From Rhizobium sp. NFR03 (GTDB taxonomy: Bacteria; Pseudomonadota; Alphaproteobacteria; Rhizobiales; Rhizobiaceae): DNA of 64,000 nt. Shown here piece after piece: positions 1 to 8,842 of this stretch (position 1 is the stretch's first letter; the number at the start of each line of letters is the position of its first letter). The notes beneath the pieces were generated by a model that searched no databases, was not told the DNA's origin, and was given only the letters and a program-made list of their open reading frames with translations. The translations under genes were made by a program, and so were the position numbers. The stretch is from NCBI RefSeq assembly GCF_900111275.1, contig NZ_FOGR01000001.1, positions 372,001 through 436,000 of the forward strand, read 5' to 3'.

Positions 1-1
1 C

Positions 2-616
2 CATCACTATGACGGCCATACCGGCATGCTGCGCAGCCTCACCGGCTCCAAGGCCGCCTACATGCTGCTGGCGTCGGAGAAGCTGAAGGTCATCCACGTC
101 TCCACACATGTGTCCCTCAAAGAGGCCATCCAGCGGGCAACGACGGAGCGCGTGCTCGCGACCATCCGCGCCGGCGACGCCCACCTGAAGCGCATCGGCT
201 ATACCGCGCCGCGCATCGCCATTGCCGGCATCAATCCGCACTGCGGCGAGAACGGCCTCTTCGGCACAGAGGACGATGACCAGATCGGCCCTGCGGTTGT
301 GGCGGCGCGCGCCGAGGGCATCGACGCTTATGGACCGATCTCTGCCGACACCGTCTTTCACCGCGCCTATACCGGCGCCTTCGACCTGATCGTCGCGCAG
401 TACCATGATCAGGGGCATATCCCGATCAAGCTCGTCGCCTTCGATACGGCCGTCAACGTCTCCGTCGATCTACCCATCGACCGCACCTCGGTCGATCACG
501 GCACGGCCTTCGACATCGCCGGCAAAGGCATCGCCAACCATGGCAACATGCTGGAGGCGATCGCCTATGCGCGCAAGCTCGTGGCCGGCCGCGCCGCGCA
601 TACAGAGCAAGGATGA
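2..616 (+). CDS. pdxA2: PdxA2-like 4-phospho-tetronate dehydrogenase, 3' part
   Basis: The gene enters from the left edge, so its N-terminus is missing; the first full codon is at base 2. Visible PdxA-family signatures are [26 protein letters not shown] (metal-binding His region) and [14 protein letters not shown]. Classical PdxA oxidises 4-phosphohydroxy-threonine in vitamin B6 synthesis. PdxA2 paralogues instead oxidise and decarboxylate 4-phospho-D-threonate or 4-phospho-D-erythronate to dihydroxyacetone phosphate. The catabolic role is inferred from the neighbours: a DUF1537 acid sugar kinase and a GntR regulator at 1.8-3.5 kb. Its stop overlaps the next start as ATGA, so the two are translationally coupled. 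Whether the substrate is threonate or erythronate cannot be told. Confidence 0.85.
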   Translation, partial: HHYDGHTGMLRSLTGSKAAYMLLASEKLKVIHVSTHVSLKEAIQRATTERVLATIRAGDAHLKRIGYTAPRIAIAGINPHCGENGLFGTEDDDQIGPAVVAARAEGIDAYGPISADTVFHRAYTGAFDLIVAQYHDQGHIPIKLVAFDTAVNVSVDLPIDRTSVDHGTAFDIAGKGIANHGNMLEAIAYARKLVAGRAAHTEQG

Positions 617-1740
617 CCGCCATGACCATCGCCCCCATTACCCTCCACCAGCCGCGCCGGCTTATCGTCGGCGCCGGTACCGTTCGAGATGTCGGAACGT
701 GGGGCTCGGATGCGGCATCCACGCTTGTCGTCGCAACGCCCATCACGGCCGGATTTATTGATCGTCTCCAGATGAAGGGCCGCATAACCGTCTTCGACGC
801 CATTCCGGGCGAACCCGATATCGCGACGCTGGAGGCCGCAATCGAAGCCGCTCGCGGCTGCAAGCCGGACCTTGTCGTCGGTCTCGGCGGCGGCTCGGTG
901 CTGGACGTCGCCAAGCTGGTCGCGGCCCTGTGGGACGGAGACCAGACGCTGGCCGACGTGGCCGGACCGAACAAGGTCGCAGGTCGCCGCACCCGCCTCG
1001 TGCAGGTCGCCACCACGGCTGGCACGGGATCGGAAGCCGGCATCCGGTCCCTCATCTCGGACCCTGAAAAGGGCAACAAGATCGCGGTGGAAAGCCCGCA
1101 CCTGATCGCCGATGTCGCCGTGCTCGATCCGGCACTCACCTATTCGGTCCCGGCAGCCGTCACGGCCGCAACGGGTGTGGATGCCATGGCGCATTGCGTC
1201 GAGGCTTTCACCAACCGCCGCGCACATCCCATGATCGATGGCTTCGCCCGCATGGGCTTTGGCCTCGTCGGCCGCTTTCTCGCTCGCGCTGTCCGCGACG
1301 GCACGGATACGGAGGCTCGCGAGGGAATGATGCTCGCCTCCTACTATGGCGGCATCTGCCTCGGCCCGGTCAATACCGCTGCGGGCCACGCTATCGCCTA
1401 TCCCTTGGGAACGAGGCTTCGCCTGCCCCATGGCCTGGCGAACGCCATTATCTTTCCGCAGGTTCTGGCCTTCAACCAGCATGTGGCAGCAGAGAAATCC
1501 GCCGAGGTCGCACAGGCTCTCGGTCTGGGCGAAGGACTTTCGCAGGACGATCTCCTGCGCTCCGCCCATAGCTTCTGCCGCAATCTCGGCATCGAGATGT
1601 CGCTGCGTGCGCATGGCGCCACCGAAGCCGACCTCCCGGTCTATGCGGCAGATGCCCACGCCAATCGCCGCCTGATGGATAACAACCCCGTCGACATGAG
1701 CCTCGAAGACGTCCTCGCCATCTACCGCGCTGCCTACTGA
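613..1740 (+). CDS. Iron-containing alcohol dehydrogenase
   Basis: 375 residues, the usual length for the group III metal-dependent alcohol dehydrogenases. The nucleotide-binding glycine run ([14 protein letters not shown]) is near residues 93-107, followed by [10 protein letters not shown] and the metal-ligand region [10 protein letters not shown], with further His in [10 protein letters not shown] and LPHGLANA. These enzymes interconvert alcohols and aldehydes or ketones with NAD(P)H; maleylacetate reductases belong to the same fold. The start overlaps the pdxA2 stop (ATGA), and a second ATG lies at 622. Co-transcription with pdxA2 suggests a role in feeding a precursor alcohol or aldehyde into the acid sugar pathway, but the substrate is unknown. 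It converges with the GntR gene. Confidence 0.88.
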   Translation: MTAMTIAPITLHQPRRLIVGAGTVRDVGTWGSDAASTLVVATPITAGFIDRLQMKGRITVFDAIPGEPDIATLEAAIEAARGCKPDLVVGLGGGSVLDVAKLVAALWDGDQTLADVAGPNKVAGRRTRLVQVATTAGTGSEAGIRSLISDPEKGNKIAVESPHLIADVAVLDPALTYSVPAAVTAATGVDAMAHCVEAFTNRRAHPMIDGFARMGFGLVGRFLARAVRDGTDTEAREGMMLASYYGGICLGPVNTAAGHAIAYPLGTRLRLPHGLANAIIFPQVLAFNQHVAAEKSAEVAQALGLGEGLSQDDLLRSAHSFCRNLGIEMSLRAHGATEADLPVYAADAHANRRLMDNNPVDMSLEDVLAIYRAAY

Positions 1741-1786
1741 CGGCGTGGGAAAGTGCCTTCCTGTCGAAGGCATAGATATCTCGGTA

Positions 1787-2482
1787 TTAGTGTGGAAACA
1801 GCCGCTCGCGTGATCCGGTCAGGTGCTCCCGCATCAACAGCCCCGCGAGCGGGCCATCGCCCGCAGCGATGGCCTTTGCGATGGCCTCGTGTTCGCCAAA
1901 GACACGGGCAAGGCCGGCGCTGTCGCGCTTCACCGACGCACCGTGAAATTTCATGCCGACCGCAATGTGCTCCTTCAAGGCCTCCATGGCTGTCGAGAAG
2001 TAGGAATTGCGTGCCGCTCGCGCGATGGCGAGATGGAACTCGAAATCCGCATCGACCCGGTGCGACTGCCGGTTGGTCGCGTCCCGCATCAGTTCCAGCG
2101 CCTGGGCTATGGCGGTGAGGCTCGCCTCGGTGTGCCGGGCTGCTGCCGCGGTGGCGGCGGCCGGCTCGAGCGTCAGCCGAAACTCGTAGCAATTCAGAAG
2201 ATCGGCGACGTTTTCCAGCTGCCCGAAGCCGAGCGGCTCTTTCAAGCCGAGAGCGCGGACGAAGCTGCCCGCGCCACGCCGCGAGTAGATCAGGCCCTGT
2301 TCCCGAAGGCGCCGCAACGCCTCGCGGATGATCGGCCGTGACACTTCGAACTCGGCCGCCAGATCGTGCTCCGTCGGCAGACGCTCATCCGGCTGGTAGG
2401 CGCCGGATTTGATGGCGCGGTGCATGCGCTCGAAGACCACGTCGCCGAGGCTCTTGCGTGTCGTTCCCGCTTCCAGTCCCAT
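1787..2482 (-). CDS. GntR/FadR-family transcriptional regulator
   Basis: 231 residues. The N-terminal winged helix (about residues 10-78) has the GntR pattern: LGDVVFERMHRAIKSGAY, LPTEHDLAAEFEVSRPIIREALRRL. The C-terminal helical FCD ligand-binding domain (about 95-220) contains FEFHLAIARAARN and a later GEHEAIAKAI His that fit the FadR metal or effector site. It starts only 3 bp after the stop of the acid sugar kinase gene, so both are one transcript. By analogy it would repress the tetronate genes until the acid sugar or its phosphate binds; that ligand is an inference. A dyad that could be its operator lies upstream of the kinase. Confidence 0.9.
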   Translation of the reverse strand: MGLEAGTTRKSLGDVVFERMHRAIKSGAYQPDERLPTEHDLAAEFEVSRPIIREALRRLREQGLIYSRRGAGSFVRALGLKEPLGFGQLENVADLLNCYEFRLTLEPAAATAAAARHTEASLTAIAQALELMRDATNRQSHRVDADFEFHLAIARAARNSYFSTAMEALKEHIAVGMKFHGASVKRDSAGLARVFGEHEAIAKAIAAGDGPLAGLLMREHLTGSRERLFPH

Positions 2483-2485
2483 TCC

Positions 2486-3514
2486 TTAACTCCCGTCCCG
2501 AAGCATTCGCGCGGCAATCTCGCTCAGCGTGTCCGCTCCGCCGAAGCCGCCCGATTTCGCGATAATGCAATGCCCGTTCGCAAAGGCAACACCAAGACCC
2601 GGCATGCATTCCCCCAGCAGACGGAACCGATGGATTTCCATCCGCTCGAGAACCGCCTCCGCCGTCGCGCCCCCAGAGAGAACCAGTGTCGCCGAGGGCT
2701 GAACGCCGGCGGGATAGACGCTCGAAGCAAGATGACGTGCCACAGCAAGGGACGTTAGATCCTCCTCGCCCGGAACGGCCTGTACAAGCGTCAGCGAAGT
2801 TCCGGCACGCTTATCGGGCGCGAGGCACCCGTTGGGCGCTGCGAGATAGACCGGTGAATGACGGACGCGAAGATGCTCGATCTGGGACAGCGTGATGGGA
2901 TCGCGGGACCCTATGACGAAAAGGCCCGGGCCCGCCGGTATCTCGGCCGCATGCGCCAGCGCATCTCCGGTCATCCGCCGTGCAAGGGCGTCTGCAAGTC
3001 CGCGCGCGCCCACGAGCAGGTCGACACGCGCAGCCAGAGCCTCTTCAAGCGCTACCGCCATGGCCTCCATGTCGGCGGTATCGGGTATGCGCGCGTTTTC
3101 CGCGTGAAGACCGAGCCGCTCGGAAACCGGGATGGGAACGTCGACGCCGAAGCCGGAAACCTTTCCACCCTCCACGATGCGGCCGAAGTCCGGAATTGCC
3201 GGCGCGACGAGCGCCGCCTGAAACCGCATCACATCCAGCTCGGCGGCAATATGCCCCTTCAGCCGCGAATCGACTTTCTTGAAGAGCACGATATCCGCAG
3301 GCAAGGCATCGAGAACAGCGCGTGTTGCCGCCTGCGCGGCTTGAGAGCCGACCTCCCGGGACCGGACATTGATCGAGAGAACATCCGGATCATCTGCCAG
3401 CGCCTCGGGGATCGCAGACGGCGCGAGCGCGACCTCGACCTTCAGGCCGCGCGCAGCAAAGGGCGCGGCAGCATCCAGCGTGCCTGTGAGATCGTCGGCA
3501 AGAATAACCAGCAA
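2486..3514 (-). CDS. Four-carbon acid sugar kinase (DUF1537 family)
   Basis: 342 residues from a TTG start; GGAGG stands 9 nt upstream (3524-3528) and there is no better in-frame start. The N-terminal sugar-binding domain opens with ILADDLTGTLDAA and carries FKKVDSRLKGHIAAEL, both diagnostic. The C-terminal nucleotide-binding domain has LSGGATAEAVL and IIAKSGGFGGADTL. Characterised members phosphorylate D-threonate or D-erythronate at C4 for PdxA2. Length is at the short end of the family, which is often near 400-430 residues, so loops may be missing or the protein may be a divergent subtype. It heads an operon with the GntR gene and converges with the pdxA2-ADH pair. Confidence 0.85.
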   Translation of the reverse strand: MLVILADDLTGTLDAAAPFAARGLKVEVALAPSAIPEALADDPDVLSINVRSREVGSQAAQAATRAVLDALPADIVLFKKVDSRLKGHIAAELDVMRFQAALVAPAIPDFGRIVEGGKVSGFGVDVPIPVSERLGLHAENARIPDTADMEAMAVALEEALAARVDLLVGARGLADALARRMTGDALAHAAEIPAGPGLFVIGSRDPITLSQIEHLRVRHSPVYLAAPNGCLAPDKRAGTSLTLVQAVPGEEDLTSLAVARHLASSVYPAGVQPSATLVLSGGATAEAVLERMEIHRFRLLGECMPGLGVAFANGHCIIAKSGGFGGADTLSEIAARMLRDGS

Positions 3515-3545
3515 GATGACACGCCTCCGCGATAAGTTGTCATCT

Positions 3546-3597
3546 TTATTCGAACAGGATCTATTGATTTGTCAATATTTTCTGTCCGAATATGACA
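3546..3597 (-). promoter_or_regulatory. Promoter and dyad operator of kinase-gntR operon
   Basis: Reading the minus strand, a perfect -35 TTGACA lies at 3575-3570, with a weak -10 (CGAATA or GAATAA) about 17-18 bp on. Flanking it are TATTCGAACAG (3547-3557) and CTGTCCGAATA (3582-3592), an inverted repeat with 10 of 11 matches. A smaller dyad ATTGA-tttg-TCAAT sits between them (3563-3576). The arrangement suits a regulator that covers the promoter; the GntR encoded by this operon is the obvious candidate. No binding data; inference. Confidence 0.5.
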
Positions 3598-3687
3598 GAT
3601 ATCCTCACGGCCTTCGACGTGGACGAGTACCCGTTGTGCCCGAATCTTTCGACGTAGCCTGCAAGCAGAGGCATCTACGAAAGCAGC

Positions 3688-3721
3688 AAGGCCACCGACG
3701 TCACACGGACACGGTGGCCTT
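3688..3721 (-). terminator. Hairpin after the PAS-PAS chemoreceptor gene
   Basis: Perfect 10-bp stem AAGGCCACCG / CGGTGGCCTT with a 14-nt loop, about 30 bp beyond the chemoreceptor stop. The tail is not a clear T-run, so intrinsic termination is only probable. Confidence 0.5.
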
Positions 3722-3749
3722 CGCTCACAATGTTTTCAAACTCGGCAGG

Positions 3750-5459
3750 TCAGGCAGCAAACCTGTTGCGGCCGCTGCGGAGCGAGGACGATGAAGAGGT
3801 GGCCCTTTGCGATACCTGCTCATCGAAGCGGAACTGCTCCAGCAGATCGAAGAGGGCGCGCGCTTCATCCGCGAGACCGTGGCTTGCGGCTGTCTGCTCC
3901 TCGACCATCGCCGCATTCTGCTGAGTGCCCTGATCGACCGTATTGATCGCCTGGTTGATCTCGCCAAGTGCCGTGGATTGCTCGCGCGCGGCATCGACAA
4001 TTGCCCGGATATCCTGGTTGATCTCCTGCACGTGACCGGCAATCGTCTGCAGCGCCTCGCCGGCCTTGCTGACGAGCGATACGCCGTTTTCCACATGTGC
4101 GCTCGAGGTGGTGATCAGCGCCTTGATTTCCTTTGCAGCACCGGCAGAACGCTGGGCGAGTTCGCGGACCTCCTGGGCGACCACGGCAAAACCCTTGCCC
4201 GCTTCCCCTGCCCGCGCCGCCTCGACGCCGGCGTTGAGCGCCAACAGATTGGTCTGGAACGCGATCTGGTCGATGACGCCAATGATGTTGGCAATCTCGC
4301 GGGACGAATTATCGATCTTGTCCATGGCCGAGATGGCTTCGCGCACGACATCGCCGGAATGATCGGCGCTCTCCTTGGCGCGACCGACCAGAACGCCCGC
4401 GCCCTCGGCGCGACGGCTGGAACCCTTGACCGTGGTGGTAATTTCCTCCAGCGCCGCAGCCGTTTCCTCGACGGAAGCCGCCTGCTGTTCCGTCCGCTGC
4501 GCAAGGGAGTCCGCCGAGATGCGCACCTCGTTCGCGCCCGTGGCGATAGCCTCGGCATTGGTCCGCACGGCTCTCAGCGCAGCTTCGAGCTTGCGACAGG
4601 CCGCGTTGAAATCGGTCCGCAATCTGTCGAGGCTGGGAATGAAAGGCGTTTCGATGTGCTGGGACAGATCCCCGTCTGCAATCTTCGACAGGCCGTCGGC
4701 AAGACGATCCACATTCATCACGCGATCGGTAATATCGGTCGCAAACTTCACGACCTTGATGATGCGCCCCTTGTGATCGAAGACCGGGTTATAGGATGCC
4801 TGAATGAAGACCTTCCGCCCGCCCTTGCCGATGCGCAGGAATTCTTCGGACACAAACTCGCCAGCGTTCAACCTTCTCCAGAAATCGGCATAGGCCGGGG
4901 AGGATCGATAGGCGGGCTCGACGAACATACTGTGGTGTTTGCCTGCAATTTCAGGCATCGAATACCCGAGTGCTTGCAGGAAGTTCTCATTTGCCGTGAC
5001 GATCGTGCCGTCGGGCTGAAACTCGATCACAGCCTGAGCGCGGGATATCGCATCGATCTTTGCACCGGAATTGAGGGCCCCAAGCTTCGTCTCGGTGATG
5101 TCGTTGGCAAATTTGATGACCTTCACCACTTTGCCGGCCGCATTTTTGATGGGATTATAGTTTCCGCGAATGAAGACTTCCGCGTCATTCTTCGCGATAC
5201 GCGTGAACTCGCTACAGATGAAATCGCCGTTCTGCAGCTTCTTCCAGAAAACCGCGTAGTCGTCGGACACGGCGTAGTCTTTCTCGACAAAGATACTATG
5301 CTGGCGGCCGACGATTTCCTCCCTGGTATAGCCGAGGAGATCGCAGAAGTTCTTGTTCGCTTTTAGAATTTTTCCTTGGGGATCGAATTCGATGATGGCG
5401 AACGAAAGATCGAGCGCCTCCAGAACACGGTCTGACATAGAAGAAAAAACGCCAGCCAT
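3750..5459 (-). CDS. Soluble PAS-PAS methyl-accepting chemotaxis protein (BdlA-like)
   Basis: 569 residues with no transmembrane segment. Two related PAS domains are in tandem, about residues 12-122 and 135-245. Each has the pattern of a buried start (AIIEFDPQG / AVIEFQPDG), a GYT/GYS helix, a HSI/MFVE loop and a YNPI/YNPV strand, followed by a short linker and a long MCP signalling domain with the hairpin tip [23 protein letters not shown]. It would sense an intracellular or redox/ligand cue and drive a CheA-CheW complex. The layout matches Pseudomonas BdlA, known for biofilm dispersion. The C-terminus lacks a WEEF-type CheR tether. A Shine-Dalgarno GGGAGGA precedes the start. It is monocistronic. 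Confidence 0.92.
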   Translation of the reverse strand: MAGVFSSMSDRVLEALDLSFAIIEFDPQGKILKANKNFCDLLGYTREEIVGRQHSIFVEKDYAVSDDYAVFWKKLQNGDFICSEFTRIAKNDAEVFIRGNYNPIKNAAGKVVKVIKFANDITETKLGALNSGAKIDAISRAQAVIEFQPDGTIVTANENFLQALGYSMPEIAGKHHSMFVEPAYRSSPAYADFWRRLNAGEFVSEEFLRIGKGGRKVFIQASYNPVFDHKGRIIKVVKFATDITDRVMNVDRLADGLSKIADGDLSQHIETPFIPSLDRLRTDFNAACRKLEAALRAVRTNAEAIATGANEVRISADSLAQRTEQQAASVEETAAALEEITTTVKGSSRRAEGAGVLVGRAKESADHSGDVVREAISAMDKIDNSSREIANIIGVIDQIAFQTNLLALNAGVEAARAGEAGKGFAVVAQEVRELAQRSAGAAKEIKALITTSSAHVENGVSLVSKAGEALQTIAGHVQEINQDIRAIVDAAREQSTALGEINQAINTVDQGTQQNAAMVEEQTAASHGLADEARALFDLLEQFRFDEQVSQRATSSSSSLRSGRNRFAA

Positions 5460-5563
5460 CGAAATTATCCTCCCAGGAAAGTGGTGAAGGGCATTATGGA
5501 TGAATTGAATTAAGGCTTACCTAACCTTACCCGTGGCGAACGGACGAATTCATGACGCGGGCG

Positions 5564-5986
5564 TCACTCCATGCGCTTGCCCTCTGCATCGATGACCTGC
5601 TCGCCGTCTTCCTTTGCAAACGCGCCCTTTTGCGTATCCGGCAGGATGTCGAGAACGACCTCGGAAGGACGCGACAGGCGCGTGCCCAACGGTGTCACGA
5701 CGAACGGGCGGTTGATCAGGATCGGGTCCTTCAGCATCGCGTCGAGCAACTGGTCGTCGGAGAGGTCCGGGTTGTCGAGACCGAGATCGGCATAGGGGGT
5801 GCCCTTCTCGCGCATCGCCTGGCGCACCGTAAGCCCCGCATCGGCGATCATGGTCGCAAGGATCGATCTCGACGGCGGGTGCTTCACGTATTCGATGACC
5901 GTCGGCTCGATGCCGGCATTGCGGATGAGCGCCAGCGTGTTGCGCGAGGTGCCGCAGGCAGGGTTGTGGTAAATGGTGACGTCCAT
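5564..5986 (-). CDS. arsC: Arsenate reductase, glutaredoxin-dependent
   Basis: 140 residues from the ATG at 5986; an in-frame ATG at 6016 would add ten residues and overlap the acr3 end, but the family start is MDVTIYHNPACGTSRN. The catalytic Cys is in HNPACGTSRN (about residue 12), and the later PFVVTPLGTRLSRP segment holds the Arg residues that bind the arsenate oxyanion. It reduces arsenate to arsenite, using glutathione and glutaredoxin, for export by the adjacent Acr3. The gene is the last of arsR-acr3-arsC, 4 bp after the acr3 stop. Confidence 0.93.
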   Translation of the reverse strand: MDVTIYHNPACGTSRNTLALIRNAGIEPTVIEYVKHPPSRSILATMIADAGLTVRQAMREKGTPYADLGLDNPDLSDDQLLDAMLKDPILINRPFVVTPLGTRLSRPSEVVLDILPDTQKGAFAKEDGEQVIDAEGKRME

Positions 5987-5990
5987 GATT

Positions 5991-7031
5991 TCAAACCTTT
6001 CTAATGGAGGCAGCATGGGTTCGGACGGCGGCGCCCCGCTCGTACCAGCCCTTGCTGCGGTTGACGATCCAGACCACCGACAGCATCACCGGCACCTCGA
6101 TCAGCACGCCGACGACGGTGGCGAGCGCCGCGCCGGAGGTGAACCCGAACAGGCTGATGGCGGCGGCCACCGCCAGCTCGAAGAAGTTCGAGGCGCCGAT
6201 CAGCGCAGAGGGACCGGCCACGCAATGCTCCTCGCCACTCACGCGGTTCAGCACATAGGCAAGGCCTGCGTTGAAATAGACCTGGATCAGGATCGGCACG
6301 GCAAGCAGCGCGATGACCAACGGTTGCGCAATGATCTGCTCGCCCTGGAAGCCGAACAGCAGCACGAGCGTTGTGAGGAGTGCGATCAGCGAGACCGGTT
6401 GCAGGCGACCGGCCATGCGTTCGATATCCGTGCTGCGGCGCAGAACCTGAGCGACGATCACGGGCAGGACGATATAGAGCACCACCGACAGGATCAGTGT
6501 ATCCCACGGAACGGTGATGGCAGACAGGCCGAGCAGAAGGGCGACGATCGGCGCAAAGGCCACCACCATGATCGCGTCGTTGAGCGCCACCTGGCTCAGC
6601 GTGAAATGCGGCTCGCCCTTGGTGAGGTTGGACCAGACGAACACCATGGCCGTGCAGGGTGCCGCCGCAAGAATGATCAGGCCGGCGATATAGCTGTCGA
6701 TCTGGGTTTCCGGCAGGTACGGCCGGAACAGCCAGCCGATAAACAGCCAGCCCAGCAGCGCCATGGAAAACGGCTTGACCGCCCAGTTGATGAACAGGGT
6801 CACGCCGATACCGCGCCAGTGGCGGCCGACCTGCGACAAAGAGGCGAAATCGATCTTCAGCAGCATCGGAATGATCATCAGCCAGATCAGCACCGCTACC
6901 GGCAGGTTGACCTTGGCGATTTCCACCGCGCCGATGGTTTGAAACACCCCTGGCATCAGATGCCCGAGGCCGATACCGACGACGATGCAAAGGGCGGCCC
7001 AGAGGGTTAGGTAGCGTTCGAATGTCGACAT
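5991..7031 (-). CDS. acr3: Arsenite efflux transporter, ACR3 family
   Basis: 346 residues with about ten membrane helices, the usual ACR3 size. The opening FERYLTLWAALCIVVGIGLGHLMPG and the conserved AAPCTAMVFVW with its essential Cys are family hallmarks; the KSKG-like end RSKGWYERG follows the last helix. It exports arsenite, and perhaps antimonite, across the inner membrane by proton exchange. It lies between arsR (120 bp upstream) and arsC. This is Acr3 rather than the unrelated ArsB family. Confidence 0.94.
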   Translation of the reverse strand: MSTFERYLTLWAALCIVVGIGLGHLMPGVFQTIGAVEIAKVNLPVAVLIWLMIIPMLLKIDFASLSQVGRHWRGIGVTLFINWAVKPFSMALLGWLFIGWLFRPYLPETQIDSYIAGLIILAAAPCTAMVFVWSNLTKGEPHFTLSQVALNDAIMVVAFAPIVALLLGLSAITVPWDTLILSVVLYIVLPVIVAQVLRRSTDIERMAGRLQPVSLIALLTTLVLLFGFQGEQIIAQPLVIALLAVPILIQVYFNAGLAYVLNRVSGEEHCVAGPSALIGASNFFELAVAAAISLFGFTSGAALATVVGVLIEVPVMLSVVWIVNRSKGWYERGAAVRTHAASIRKV

Positions 7032-7150
7032 TAGGCTCTCACGCCTCCCGTTTCACATCTTGCGAAAAGCCCGTGAAGGAGATCAAGGGCCGATTGACCC
7101 ATTCTGTCGTCGTCACCCGAGGACAGGACCCCGGAGCACGGGAAGGCTCA

Positions 7151-7510
7151 TCATAGCGACCGGCCGGCGGGCGGAGAGGTACAACCCGGCGTGAGCGCGC
7201 TGATGAGCGGCGCGCACATTTCCGGAATCCCGCCGCAACAATCCCTCACCAGATACAGCGTCAGGTCGCGGAGCGAATCGAGTTTGGCGCGATAGACGAT
7301 CGACCGACTGTGGCGCTCGCCCTCGACAAGGCTCGCACGCGCCAGAATCGCGAGATGAGCAGACATTGTATTTTGCGGGACACCGACAAGACGCGCGAGT
7401 TCACCCGCAGGCAGCCCTTCTGGCTCATGCCGGACGAGAAGCCGAAATGTCTCAAGTCGTGTGGTTTGGGCGAGCGCACTCAGCGCCTCGATCGCATGAT
7501 GTGTTTCCAT
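7151..7510 (-). CDS. arsR: ArsR-family metalloid-responsive repressor
   Basis: 119 residues. The winged helix-turn-helix (about 10-90) contains TRLETFRLLV, LARLVGVPQNTMSAHLAILARASLV and the wing SIVYRA. The classic ELCVCDL arsenic site of the E. coli type is absent. Instead Cys residues occur near the C-terminus (VRDCCGGIPEMCAPL), an alternative trithiol arrangement known from other ArsR groups. It is first in the arsenic operon and should autoregulate. A dyad lies just upstream. Confidence 0.92.
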   Translation of the reverse strand: METHHAIEALSALAQTTRLETFRLLVRHEPEGLPAGELARLVGVPQNTMSAHLAILARASLVEGERHSRSIVYRAKLDSLRDLTLYLVRDCCGGIPEMCAPLISALTPGCTSPPAGRSL

Positions 7511-7522
7511 ATATCCAGATTT

Positions 7523-7537
7523 TCAAATATTTTGAAT
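7523..7537 (-). promoter_or_regulatory. Probable ArsR operator
   Basis: TTCAAATATTTTGAA is an almost perfect AT-rich palindrome 13 bp before the arsR start. ArsR repressors bind similar TCAAAT-type dyads; the assignment rests on position and shape. Confidence 0.6.
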
Positions 7538-7660
7538 ACCGTCAATGACGATTTTTCGAGATATCGAGAGTCGTGCAGCACTGAAAGCCCCGCGCCTACG
7601 ACACAAAGATGACAGGTGTACAGACGGATGATACTGGATATCGATCGGATAAAAGATCTT

Positions 7661-7736
<76 letters not shown>

Positions 7737-7834
7737 ACGAGGACTGCATCGCTGCGGTCTGACGCGGCGTATAAAGGCCTTCGTACGGCTTGTCCAGTTG
7801 TCCTGCACCGGAATCCACGGAAACCGCGAACTTA

Positions 7835-8752
7835 TCAGATATAGAGTTCCCCGGCAGCGATCTTGACCGCCTGCCCGCCGATCCGAGCACCGGCGATGTC
7901 GCCATTGGCAATATCCAGATGGAGATGGAGAAACGACGGCCTGCCCATCTCGACGCCCTGCTCCACCAGAAAACTGTGATGTCCCTCGGTGAGCTGATCG
8001 AAACAGTGAATGGCGGCGGAGAAGGCAGCGAGCGCCGAGCCTGTCGCCGGATCTTCGTGCACGCCCATGGCCGGCGCAAACATGCGGGTGTGGAACCGGG
8101 CGTGATGGTTGATGCCACCGCGGCAATAAAGATAGGCGCTGGCCAGCCGGCCGTCCGCCATCGGGGCGATCTGTTCCCACAGGGCTGCATCGAAGTCCAG
8201 CTCCGCCATGGCCTTGAGGTCGTGTAGCGGGATGGCCACGAATGGCACGCCCGCACTCCAGAGCGCGGGCACATGATTCTCGAAGCCGATCTGCGTCGTC
8301 TTCAAACTCAAGGCGTCAGCGATCCTGCCGATATCGAGGCGCGCTTCCAGCCGTACAGATTTCCGTGGCAGATCGAACTCCGCAAAACCGGCCTCCCCCG
8401 GACGAAGTTTCACCGCGCACCGCACCGGGCCGACATTCTCCTCCAGCACATGCACGAGATCACGATTGACGCCCTCGCCTGCCTGCGCGGCTTCCGCCAG
8501 CGCCACGGCCGCACCGACGGTCGGGTGCCCGGCAAAGGGAAGCTCGGTGCCCGGTGTGAAGATGCGCAGCCGGGCCGCCGATGTCGGATTCTCGGGCTGA
8601 TGGACGAACACCGTCTCGGAGAGATTGAACTCGCCGGCGATCGCCTGCATCATCTCGGTCGAAAGACCGTCACCGTCAAAAACCACGGCAAGCGGATTGC
8701 CCTGAAGCTTCTCGCTGGTGAAGACGTCGTAGATCGCGTAGCGGCGTGCCAA
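7835..8752 (-). CDS. PhzF-family epimerase/isomerase-like protein
   Basis: 305 residues. Signatures are YDVFTSEKLQGNPLAVVFDGDGL at the start, the catalytic-Glu segment EFNLSETVFV (about residues 41-50), TPGTELPFAGHPTVGAAVAL, and the second-half repeat MGVHEDPATGSALAAF. The fold is a duplicated hot-dog-like half, as in diaminopimelate epimerase. PhzF itself isomerises a phenazine precursor, but no other phenazine gene is present, so the substrate here is unknown. The stop is about 100 bp from the tRNA-Lys gene. It is probably a single-gene unit. Confidence 0.9.
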   Translation of the reverse strand: MARRYAIYDVFTSEKLQGNPLAVVFDGDGLSTEMMQAIAGEFNLSETVFVHQPENPTSAARLRIFTPGTELPFAGHPTVGAAVALAEAAQAGEGVNRDLVHVLEENVGPVRCAVKLRPGEAGFAEFDLPRKSVRLEARLDIGRIADALSLKTTQIGFENHVPALWSAGVPFVAIPLHDLKAMAELDFDAALWEQIAPMADGRLASAYLYCRGGINHHARFHTRMFAPAMGVHEDPATGSALAAFSAAIHCFDQLTEGHHSFLVEQGVEMGRPSFLHLHLDIANGDIAGARIGGQAVKIAAGELYI

Positions 8753-8842
8753 ATTCGTTCTCCCACTCCATGCGGCCTCCTCGCTGTCACCGGCCGCCCG
8801 TGGACCTTGCCTTCGCGCTTCGCCGCGGGCAAGACCAAAACG

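Noticed and set aside
3807-5366. A 519-codon open frame antisense to the PAS-PAS receptor
   Set aside because: High-GC mirror of a well-supported gene; the translation has no recognisable domain and no ribosome site.
7835-8752. A phenazine biosynthesis gene
   Set aside because: Only the PhzF-like protein is present; other phz genes are missing, so the name would mislead.
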